From Pandoraea iniqua (GTDB lineage Bacteria > Pseudomonadota > Gammaproteobacteria > Burkholderiales > Burkholderiaceae), in assembly GCF_902459685.1 (NCBI RefSeq), contig NZ_CABPSF010000003.1:124001-188000 (forward strand): DNA of 64,000 bases. Direction: 5' to 3'. The position numbers and the translations under genes are program-made. Positions 26,667-33,885 of the stretch are shown here, piece by piece (the stretch's first letter is position 1; each line of letters begins with the position of its first letter). Below the pieces are notes generated by a model. The model did not search any database and was not told the origin of the DNA. It was given only the letters and a program-made list of their open reading frames with translations.

Positions 26667-27734
26667 TTATGCGGGCAGTGCTGCGGCCGGTTGGGCAATG
26701 CCGCCATGCGGCTTGCCCGAGGCGACGTCGCCCCAGAGCACCGCGTGGTCTTCCGGCAGCGCGCGCGAGTTCGGCATGGACAGCCAGAGACGCATCAGCA
26801 TACGGTCCTGACCGGTTTGCACATCGTCTTTGAAGGCGGTACGGCCGTGATACACGATGTGATTGTTCAGCAACTGGATGTCGCCCGGGGCGAAACGCAT
26901 CTCGAAGCATTGCTCTTCGGCTACGGCCATCAGCATGCGAATGGCTTCGTGTTCGGCCTCGGAGAGTTTGCGCACGCCCGGCAGCATCTGGGCGTTCTCG
27001 ATGTAGGTCAACGAGAAGTGGCTGGTGAGCTTACCGTCGCGCACACCGAAGATCGGCAGATCGTAGGCGACGTGCTCGCCGCCGGCTTCTTCGCCGAAGC
27101 GGCTGCGCGGAATCGGCTGGCACAGCAGCGCGTGCAGGTCCGGACGGCGCTTGAGAATTTCGTTGTAGACGGTGGCGCTGCTGGCCAGCTTGCTCACGCC
27201 GCCCTCGGACGCCTGTCGCACACACAGCAGGCCGACGACGTCGCAACGATCGGTGTGAAAGCGCAGTTGGCCCGGCGAGAGTGTGCGAGCGCCCGACGAC
27301 AGGAATTGCTTGCCTGAGCTATCGACCGTGGCCCCATAGAGCTTCGCGCCGACGCCCATGCCTTCGTCTTTGATCTCGCGCATGACTTCACCGCGGTAAT
27401 TCTGGAACATCGGCGTGCCCAGATGCGCACCCAGCGCGTACCACATGCGGCGCAGTTGCTCGGTGCTGTAACGGGTGACGTCGAGGCCGCGAATCTTGAC
27501 CATGCCGGAACCGTTTTCCAGTTCTTCGCGCACGTCGTCAAAGAACGCCGTGGCGTCAGGCAGCGGAAAGTTGTGACGGTTGATATCGCGCCAATCGACG
27601 TTCTCCGTCGCTTTCAGCGCGGCGTCGATTTGTTCGAGCACGATGGCCGGGAAGGTCTTCACCCAACGATCGTGATTGACCATTTCGGTCCCCTGCCAAA
27701 CACTGGCGCCTTGCAGACTCTGCGACTCGGCCAT
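26667..27734 (-). CDS. TauD/TfdA-family Fe(II)/2-oxoglutarate dioxygenase
   Basis: A 355-residue 2-oxoglutarate-dependent oxygenase. Likely Fe ligands are His and Asp in RFHTDRCDVVGLL and the distal His in NNHIVYHGRTAF; the 2-oxoglutarate Arg is in RMLMRLWLSMP. Longer than taurine dioxygenase (about 280 residues) and lacking its close sequence feel, so not called TauD. The start has GGAG upstream. It leads an operon with an amino-acid ABC importer, which suggests it hydroxylates the imported compound. A perfect palindrome TGTATATACA sits 42 bases before the start. Confidence 0.82.
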   Translation of the reverse strand: MAESQSLQGASVWQGTEMVNHDRWVKTFPAIVLEQIDAALKATENVDWRDINRHNFPLPDATAFFDDVREELENGSGMVKIRGLDVTRYSTEQLRRMWYALGAHLGTPMFQNYRGEVMREIKDEGMGVGAKLYGATVDSSGKQFLSSGARTLSPGQLRFHTDRCDVVGLLCVRQASEGGVSKLASSATVYNEILKRRPDLHALLCQPIPRSRFGEEAGGEHVAYDLPIFGVRDGKLTSHFSLTYIENAQMLPGVRKLSEAEHEAIRMLMAVAEEQCFEMRFAPGDIQLLNNHIVYHGRTAFKDDVQTGQDRMLMRLWLSMPNSRALPEDHAVLWGDVASGKPHGGIAQPAAALPA

Positions 27735-28148
27735 GAAATTCTCCTGATAGATGCGATCAGTAGTACGCCTTACTTTGTATATACATGTAAGGACATTACA
27801 CCCATCATTTGAAGTCCGACAATCGGGAGCGACGTCCAATCAGGGAAAGTCCTAGCCTCGGAAAACAACAGGCTCACGAGGCATGTCTGCGCAATGGCAT
27901 GGCGACTCGCAACGCCTTGCGCAGTAAGGCAGACGCGGCAAATCGCGGGTCCGAATTCCCTAGCGGGACGACCCGAACTCCCGGGTACGTGGACTCCCGG
28001 TCGACTCGACTATACGCGAACAAAATTGCGTCCGTATATCATTTATTGATTTCGTATACGATTTGAATAAATCAATTTCTCACACTGCTGAAAACGGGGG
28101 CGGTGTGAAGTGCCGAGCGCAGAGAAAGCGCAGAGAACGCGCAGGGAA
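27735..28148. promoter_or_regulatory. Regulatory gap with GntR-type palindromes
   Basis: No gene is convincing in this gap between the GntR stop and the dioxygenase start. It is AT-rich at both ends. TGTATATACA (27776-27785) and TCGTATACGA (28052-28061) are perfect 10-bp palindromes. A related CGTATAC lies at 28885-28891 just upstream of the GntR gene. These share the NTGTATACAN-like core bound by FadR-subfamily (FCD) GntR proteins, so they are candidate operators for the adjacent regulator. Confidence 0.5.
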
Positions 28149-28814
28149 TCAGGCGGCGGTTTTGCCGCTCAGCCGGAAATACGCCATCACTTCGCGTTGC
28201 GTTTGTTCCAGATGTTTGCGCAGCAGGCGAACGGCGGTTTTCGTATCCCCGGCTGCGCAGGCCTCATGGATCGCGAAGTGCTCGTCGTAGGAGCGTTGAT
28301 GGTCGTTGACGGCGGAGAGGTGAGTGCGCAGAAAGCGGCCCATGCGCTCTTGCGCGGCCTGTGCGGTGGCGACCAGCCGCGGACGATTGGCGGGCGCGTA
28401 CAGCGCTTGGTGAAACGCGAGATTCAGGTCGCTCCACGATTGCGGCGTGTCGGCCTTCTCATAGCGCTTGAGCAACTCTTGTGCGAGGGCGAGATCGCTG
28501 GGTGCCATGTTGGGCACGGCAATTTCGAGCGCGCGGCATTCCAGCGCGATGCGCAGGTCGAGCATTTCGACGCAGTCGCTCGCCGTGAGCGGCGTCACGA
28601 ACGCGCCCGCATTGCGCTTGAGCGTCACCCAGCCCTCGGATTGCAGACGCATGAGCGCCTCGCGCACCGGGATCTTGCTCACGCCCATTTGCGCGGCAAT
28701 ATCGTCCTGACGAATCGGTGCCCCTTCCTGCAATTCGCCCGACAGAATCTGCTGGCGAATGGCTTCGTAGGCGCGTTCGGCGGTGGAAATTGAAGCGGTT
28801 TCGCTTGTGGTCAC
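28149..28814 (-). CDS. GntR family (FadR/FCD) transcriptional regulator
   Basis: A 221-residue regulator. The N-terminal winged helix reads AYEAIRQQILSGELQEGAPI then MGVSKIPVREALMRLQSEGW, the GntR recognition region. The C-terminal FCD domain has the metal/ligand residues in the DLNLAFHQALYAPANRP and YDEHFAIHEACAAG stretches. It lies upstream of, and reads toward, the dioxygenase/ABC operon, and palindromes occur at both promoters; probable repressor induced by the transported compound. Confidence 0.88.
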   Translation of the reverse strand: MTTSETASISTAERAYEAIRQQILSGELQEGAPIRQDDIAAQMGVSKIPVREALMRLQSEGWVTLKRNAGAFVTPLTASDCVEMLDLRIALECRALEIAVPNMAPSDLALAQELLKRYEKADTPQSWSDLNLAFHQALYAPANRPRLVATAQAAQERMGRFLRTHLSAVNDHQRSYDEHFAIHEACAAGDTKTAVRLLRKHLEQTQREVMAYFRLSGKTAA

Positions 28815-28982
28815 GGAGGTCCGCGCGTCAGTTCGCGCTTCAGGCAGGGATGAGTGATGCGTGGATTATACAATTATTAAAATTCGTATACTTTTCATGA
28901 TTTGACCTCGAATTGCCCTGTCACGAATTTTTCATACAGTTGCCATAGAGTCTCCGGTCACCCTTCAGACCCGAGACGACCT

Positions 28983-29714
28983 ATGCGCGTGCCCACCGTT
29001 GAGTCCACGCACGCTGGCGGTGCCTGCACGGCCAACCGCGTTCTGGTGGTGGAGGACGACGCCAAGGTCGCTCACGAGATCGTATCGGCGCTCGGCGAGC
29101 ACGGTTTTTCCGTCGAACTCGCCGGCACGGGCGGCATCGGCTTACAACAGATGCTGCACGGGCAATTCGACTGTGTGGTGCTTGACCGGCTGCTGCCCGA
29201 AATCGACGGCATGTCGATTCTCACGACGGCGCGCAACGTCGGCATCAAGACGCCTGTGCTGATGCTCTCGGCACTGGGCGCGACCGACGAACGTGTGCGC
29301 GGCCTGCGCAATGGTGCCGACGACTACCTCACCAAGCCCTTCAGCTTCGACGAGCTCACCGCCCGTATCGACGTGCTGCTACGCCGGCATAACGATACCG
29401 ACGTGAGCGCCACCCTGCGTGTCGGCGATCTGCATTTGGACAGCCACAACGGGACCGTGACGCGTGCGGGGGTGCCGGTCGTGCTCAAGCCGCGCGAAAT
29501 GCGCCTGCTCGAATACTTGATGCGCAACGCCAATCAAGTGGTCACGCGCGCGTTGTTGTTCGAATCGGTGTGGAAGTATCAGCACGACGTGCAGACCAAC
29601 GTCATCGATGTGCACATCGCCCGGCTGCGCAAGAAGATTTCTCTGGACGGCGCCTGCTCGGCGATGATCGACACCGTTCGCGGGACCGGCTATGTTCTCC
29701 ATGCCAATGACTGA
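28983..29714 (+). CDS. OmpR-family response regulator
   Basis: A 243-residue two-component regulator. The receiver domain (about 18-130) has the acidic pair VVEDDAKVA, the phospho-acceptor Asp in VVLDRLLPEIDGM, Thr/Ser in LMLSALGATDE and Lys in DYLTKPFSF. The winged-helix domain (about 148-240) has VLKPREMRLLEYLMRNANQV and VIDVHIARLRKKI. Start at ATG 28983 is the last one before the receiver domain. The stop overlaps the kinase gene, so both are co-translated. Confidence 0.92.
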   Translation: MRVPTVESTHAGGACTANRVLVVEDDAKVAHEIVSALGEHGFSVELAGTGGIGLQQMLHGQFDCVVLDRLLPEIDGMSILTTARNVGIKTPVLMLSALGATDERVRGLRNGADDYLTKPFSFDELTARIDVLLRRHNDTDVSATLRVGDLHLDSHNGTVTRAGVPVVLKPREMRLLEYLMRNANQVVTRALLFESVWKYQHDVQTNVIDVHIARLRKKISLDGACSAMIDTVRGTGYVLHAND

Positions 29715-31176
29715 GCGCAGCTTTCTGCGCAGCCTTTGGGGCGCCGGACCGATTTTCGCCATCTTCATCGTGTCTGTCGTCACTTTGTTTGCCGTTGTCT
29801 ACTGGCTCACCATGGGCTACCTGACCGATCTGGTCGACGCCCGCCTCCAGCGTGAAAGCACGCAACTCATCCGGCGCACGCCCGCCGACGCACGCACCAA
29901 CATTACGGAGCGCAGCCACCGCGAGGCGGCCAACATGCGCCCCTACGGCCTGTTCAGTGCCAGCGGGCAACGGCTGGCCGGCAACATCGACGTCATGCCG
30001 AAAGGTCAACCCGACTGGCACGCTTACCGCTATGTCCAGTCGGTAGTGGACAAAGAAGGCGATACGTGGGCGCGTCCCTATCGCGCCATGATGGCGACCA
30101 TGCCCGATGGCAATCGCGTGATCGTCGGGCAGGCCGTCGACGATATCGACCGTTTCGATCACATGCTCGTGCGGGTGGCATTCGGCGGTCTGCTGGCGAC
30201 GATTTTGCTCGGCGCCTTGTGCGGCTATGCCTTGCACCGCGCCGCCAATCAGCGGGTTCGCCAGTTGCGAGAGTCGTGTCAGGACATCATCTCGAGCCAC
30301 TTCACGCGCCGCTTGCCGACGCGCGGCCGACGCGACGATATCGATTTGCTGGTGGGTTTCGTCAATACGATGCTCGACGACATCGAACGCCTCGTCTCGG
30401 AGCTGCGCGGCGTGTGTGCGTGGATCGCGCACGATCTGCGCACGCCGATGACCCGCTTGCGTGCGGGGTTGGAACGTGCCCGCCGTAGTGCGACGTCGGC
30501 CAAGGAATATGACACGGCCGTCGAGCGTGCCCTTGAGCAAACCGACCACGTGCTCGGGCGCTTCTCTGCGCTGCTGAGAATTGCCGAAATCGACGCCCAT
30601 TCGCGTCGCGAGCAGTTCCGTCACGTTGATCTGGCACGCATCGCCGAAGACGTTGTCGATCTCTACGAGCCGCTGGCCGAAGAGCGCAAGGTGACGTTGC
30701 TGGTCGAGACACAACGCTGTGCGCCGGTGCTGGGTGACAGCGATTTGATCTTTGGTGCCATCCAGAACCTGCTCGACAACGCGCTCAAATTCACGCCTGC
30801 CGGTGGCACGGTGCGCCTGCGGGTGATGGCGACGCCCCAACATGCCGTGGTGGAAGTGTGCGACACCGGACCGGGGATCGCGAGCGCGGAGCGCGACGCC
30901 GTGTTGAGACCGTTTTATCGCGGCGCGGGCGTCAGCGGTATGCCGACGCCCGGTCACGGGCTTGGGCTGAGCGTGGTGGCGGCAACGGCGCGGATTCACA
31001 ACGCGGTGATGCGGATCGACGACGCGGCGCCCGGCTGCCGCGTCGCATTGCGGTTTGCTGCGGCATCGGTCTCGCCGGAAACGGCCGACTTGACCGACTT
31101 GACCGACGCGAGCGACAAGACCGACATGGCCGAGACGCCAGACGCCTCGCGCACTGCCGACGTGGCGAGCGTCTGA
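29692..31176 (+). CDS. Sensor histidine kinase
   Basis: A 494-residue membrane kinase, partner of the preceding regulator. TM1 is about residues 15-42, a periplasmic sensor region of about 120 residues follows, TM2 is about 163-183 (AFGGLLATILLGALCGYALH), then a HAMP region. The H-box is WIAHDLRTPMTRLRAG, N-box NLLDNALKFTPAGG, G1 DTGPGIAS and G2 PGHGLGLSVVAAT. The C-terminal tail repeats TDLTDASDKTD from a tandem DNA repeat. Start overlaps the regulator by 23 bases (ATGs at 29701 and 29707 also possible). Its stop lies eight bases from the convergent acid phosphatase. Signal unknown. Confidence 0.9.
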   Translation: MFSMPMTERSFLRSLWGAGPIFAIFIVSVVTLFAVVYWLTMGYLTDLVDARLQRESTQLIRRTPADARTNITERSHREAANMRPYGLFSASGQRLAGNIDVMPKGQPDWHAYRYVQSVVDKEGDTWARPYRAMMATMPDGNRVIVGQAVDDIDRFDHMLVRVAFGGLLATILLGALCGYALHRAANQRVRQLRESCQDIISSHFTRRLPTRGRRDDIDLLVGFVNTMLDDIERLVSELRGVCAWIAHDLRTPMTRLRAGLERARRSATSAKEYDTAVERALEQTDHVLGRFSALLRIAEIDAHSRREQFRHVDLARIAEDVVDLYEPLAEERKVTLLVETQRCAPVLGDSDLIFGAIQNLLDNALKFTPAGGTVRLRVMATPQHAVVEVCDTGPGIASAERDAVLRPFYRGAGVSGMPTPGHGLGLSVVAATARIHNAVMRIDDAAPGCRVALRFAAASVSPETADLTDLTDASDKTDMAETPDASRTADVASV

Positions 31177-31184
31177 CCGGCGGG

Positions 31185-31922
31185 TTACTGAAGCGGCGGC
31201 AGGCTCAACGCTTCGCGGGTCTCACGCGTTGCCCGCTTGAGATCGTCGCGAAACGCCGGGTTGGCCAGCATGGCAGCGGCGATCACCGTACCGCTCACCT
31301 TCCCTGCTTCGACGTCGCTCACGTAATGCACGCCACCCAACGCGCGTCCCTGCGCGTAGGCCTGCGCACGCGCAAAGATATCCGCACGCTTCTCCGGCAC
31401 GATCTCCGCGAGAATCACCGCGCTCAGGTACGCAAACGTGGCGTGCCCGCTCGGATAGCCCGGTGACGTGCCCTCCGTCACGATGCCCGGGTGCACCTCG
31501 GCACTCACGTTGTACGGGCGCGGGCGCTTCCAGTAATCCTTCGCCGCCTTGAGCGGTCCTGCGCCCTCCTTCGCCAGACGCTTGAAGAAGGCTTCGGTGA
31601 ACGGCAGACGTTCCGCGCGGAAGTCGGTGCCGATCACATCCGCAAAGCGGAACACGCTCTTGTGCGTGTCGCCATCGGCGAGTGCCAGTTGTGCGGCGGT
31701 GCGCGACTGCTGGAGTGCCAGTACCTGACGCAGATCTTCTGCCGCGGCAAGCGTGCCGGGTGCAGGCGGCGGCGCCACCAACACGGTCAGGTCGGGACCT
31801 GCGCCGCTCAGATAGTCGGCATGGGGCAGTTCAGCCGCTTGTACCGCGTGCAGTGCGCTCAGCAGCAGCACGGCGGCTACGAAGGGACGCCCGTAGCGGG
31901 TCGGCACTGGAAGAGGAAGCAT
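31185..31922 (-). CDS. Class A nonspecific acid phosphatase (PAP2/PhoN-like)
   Basis: Periplasmic phosphomonoesterase, 245 residues. Signal peptide RPFVAAVLLLSALHAVQA. The three-part PAP2 active site is present: KDYWKRPRP (K-x6-RP type), PGYPSGHATFA (PSGH), and GRALGGVHYVSDVEAG (SRxxxGxHxxxD type, with GRALGG in place of the usual Ser-Arg start). RBS AAGGA before the ATG at 31922. Divergent from the phosphodiesterase gene at 32212 and convergent with the sensor kinase. Its neighbourhood suggests phosphate scavenging. Confidence 0.87.
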   Translation of the reverse strand: MLPLPVPTRYGRPFVAAVLLLSALHAVQAAELPHADYLSGAGPDLTVLVAPPPAPGTLAAAEDLRQVLALQQSRTAAQLALADGDTHKSVFRFADVIGTDFRAERLPFTEAFFKRLAKEGAGPLKAAKDYWKRPRPYNVSAEVHPGIVTEGTSPGYPSGHATFAYLSAVILAEIVPEKRADIFARAQAYAQGRALGGVHYVSDVEAGKVSGTVIAAAMLANPAFRDDLKRATRETREALSLPPLQ

Positions 31923-32211
31923 CGGTTTATTCCTTAAATGATCGGGTGGATCGGGTGAATTGAGAGAGACGGGGTTTGGGGCAAATACGCTGAAGGAGGC
32001 TACGAGACGCCGATGACCCGCCAATGGCGCCAACCTTTCCGTCCGGACAGGTTCGCCGTTCGCGCCAGATGCCCCCGCGTGGTCTGTTCATGTTGGCAAG
32101 TTTTGCTTCATCTGTGCATCACGGGCGACGCATAAAGTTCGCCTCGCTGATCACCGGCGAGCAGGCCGGTCCACCCAACCGAGCGCGCTGCGCCGAGGAT
32201 GCACTACCTCC

Positions 32212-33771
32212 ATGAAGCCCCAGACTGCCAAGACTTTCCGCCTTGCCCCGATGGTTGCCCCTGCGCTCGCGCTCGCTTGCGCCGCGCTGGCCTCAGGGGC
32301 CGTGCATGCCGATCAACCCGCACCGCTTGCCCCGCTTGCCCCGCTTACCCCGCTTACCCCGCTTAACCCGCTTACCCCGGCGAAACGGGTGCTGCTGATC
32401 AGTATCGACGGCATGCACGAGGAGGATCTTTCCCGCTACGTCACCGTGCATCCGACCTCGGCGCTGGCTTCGCTTGCGCGTCACGGCGTGATGTATCGCA
32501 ACGCCCTCACGCCGACGCCGTCCGATTCGTTCCCGGGCATGGTCGCGCTGATCAGCGGTGCCAGCCCCGTCAGCTCGGGCGTGTACTACGACGACAGTTT
32601 CGACCGGCGGCTTGTCCCGGCGGGGGCGAACTGCGGTGCGGGCACGGCACGGGGTGCTGAAGTCGTTTTCGACGATTCCATCGATCTGGATCCGAAGCGC
32701 ATCGACGGTGGCGGCGCCATCAATGCCGACCGCCTGCCTCGCGCCCCGGCGCGTCAGTGTGCCCCCGTCTATCCGCACAACTACATGCGCGTGAATACCG
32801 TTTTCGAAGTCGTGCGCGCCGCTGGCGGACGCACCGCTTGGGCCGACAAGCATCTCGCTTATGACTTCGTGAATGGTCCGAGCGGAAAGGGTGTCGACGA
32901 CCTCTACACCCCGGAAATTGCCGCCGTCGGCGAGAAGCTCGACGCCTTCCCTGCCTACGACAATCTGAAGGTCGACGCGCTGCTCAAACAAATTGAGGGC
33001 CGTGACGCCGCTGGCAATGCGGCGCCCGGTGTGCCGCGTTTGTTCGGCATGAACTTTCAGCAACTGAGCGTGGCGCAGAAGTCCGGCGACGGCTACCGCG
33101 ACGCCCATGCCGCGCCCGGGGCCGCCATCGGCGCGGCGCTCGATCAGATCGACGGGTCGCTGCAACGCGTGCTCGACGCCCTCGCCGCACGGCACCTCGA
33201 CGCGTCGACGCTCGTCGTCATTGCCGCCAAACACGGCCAGTCGCCGATTGCGCCGGGGCAACTGCGCCGTATTGACGGCAAGCGCGTGCTCGATGTCATC
33301 ACACAAATCGCACCGCAGGCGCTCGCGAAAGCCACGCTCGACGATGTCGGCCTCTTGTGGCTGAAGCAGCCGAAGTTCACGCAGGCGATTGTCAAGGGGC
33401 TGCGGGCCAATGCCGAAGCGCTGGGTATCGATCATGTCTACGCGGGTAATGACATGCCCGCCGGCTGGGGCCGTGTCGGCAGCGACAGCCGGGTGCCCGA
33501 CATCGCCATCGAGACGAAGTACGGCGTGATCTACACCCATGGCAGCAAGGTCGCCGAGCACGGCGGCTTTCACGACGACGATCGTCATGTCGCGCTGCTG
33601 ATCTCGCGTCCGGATATTCAGGCGAAGGAAATCGACGCCTCTGTCTCGACACGTCAGGTCGCGCCCACGCTGCTGCGGGCATTGGCCCTCAAGCCCACCG
33701 CCCTCGACGCCGTTCGCCGTGAAGGTACGACCTCACTCCCGGGCTTGAACTTCGGCAAAGGCACCGATTGA
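32212..33771 (+). CDS. Secreted alkaline phosphatase/phosphodiesterase family enzyme
   Basis: A 519-residue exported hydrolase of the type I phosphodiesterase/nucleotide pyrophosphatase family. Signal peptide to about residue 33 (ASGAVHA). A PLAPLAPLTPLTPLNPLTP repeat links it to the catalytic domain, which starts RVLLISIDGMHEEDLSRYV with the metal Asp. TPTPSDSFPGMVALISG carries the nucleophile region. IAAKHGQSP and VAEHGGFHDDDRHVALL supply the metal-binding Asp/His residues. Upstream of, and on the same strand as, a TonB receptor and exbBD-tonB genes. Could release phosphate, or process a phosphorylated ligand for that receptor. Confidence 0.82.
   Translation: MKPQTAKTFRLAPMVAPALALACAALASGAVHADQPAPLAPLAPLTPLTPLNPLTPAKRVLLISIDGMHEEDLSRYVTVHPTSALASLARHGVMYRNALTPTPSDSFPGMVALISGASPVSSGVYYDDSFDRRLVPAGANCGAGTARGAEVVFDDSIDLDPKRIDGGGAINADRLPRAPARQCAPVYPHNYMRVNTVFEVVRAAGGRTAWADKHLAYDFVNGPSGKGVDDLYTPEIAAVGEKLDAFPAYDNLKVDALLKQIEGRDAAGNAAPGVPRLFGMNFQQLSVAQKSGDGYRDAHAAPGAAIGAALDQIDGSLQRVLDALAARHLDASTLVVIAAKHGQSPIAPGQLRRIDGKRVLDVITQIAPQALAKATLDDVGLLWLKQPKFTQAIVKGLRANAEALGIDHVYAGNDMPAGWGRVGSDSRVPDIAIETKYGVIYTHGSKVAEHGGFHDDDRHVALLISRPDIQAKEIDASVSTRQVAPTLLRALALKPTALDAVRREGTTSLPGLNFGKGTD
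32323..32376 (+). repeat. Six 9-bp tandem repeats inside the phosphodiesterase gene
   Basis: Six units of CCGCTTGCC/CCGCTTACC encode PLA, PLA, PLT, PLT, PLN, PLT between the signal peptide and the catalytic domain. Units of nine bases keep the frame, so slippage changes only linker length. Confidence 0.9.
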
Positions 33772-33835
33772 ACCTTCGGTAGCACCTGCCACGACATAGC
33801 ACCACGCAGCATCACGCAGCACCACGAATCAGGGC

Positions 33836-33857
33836 TGCCGGCCAACGTTGGCCGGCA
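33836..33857. promoter_or_regulatory. Perfect 22-bp palindrome before the TonB receptor gene
   Basis: TGCCGGCCAAC followed directly by its complement GTTGGCCGGCA, no spacer. It lies 64 bases after the phosphodiesterase stop and 29 before the receptor start. No T-run follows, so it may be an operator, an mRNA-processing hairpin or a weak terminator. CACGCAGCA is repeated just upstream. Confidence 0.7.
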
Positions 33858-33885
33858 CAACTTCCAAAGAGAACGATCCCAAGCC

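Noticed and set aside
26667-27734. Calling the TauD/TfdA-like gene taurine dioxygenase (tauD)
   Set aside because: It is some 75 residues longer than TauD, sits in the amino-acid ABC operon and is separated from tauABC by a terminator.
27809-28066. Small plus-strand frame in the GntR gap
   Set aside because: No ribosome-binding site or family features; it overlaps likely operator sequence.
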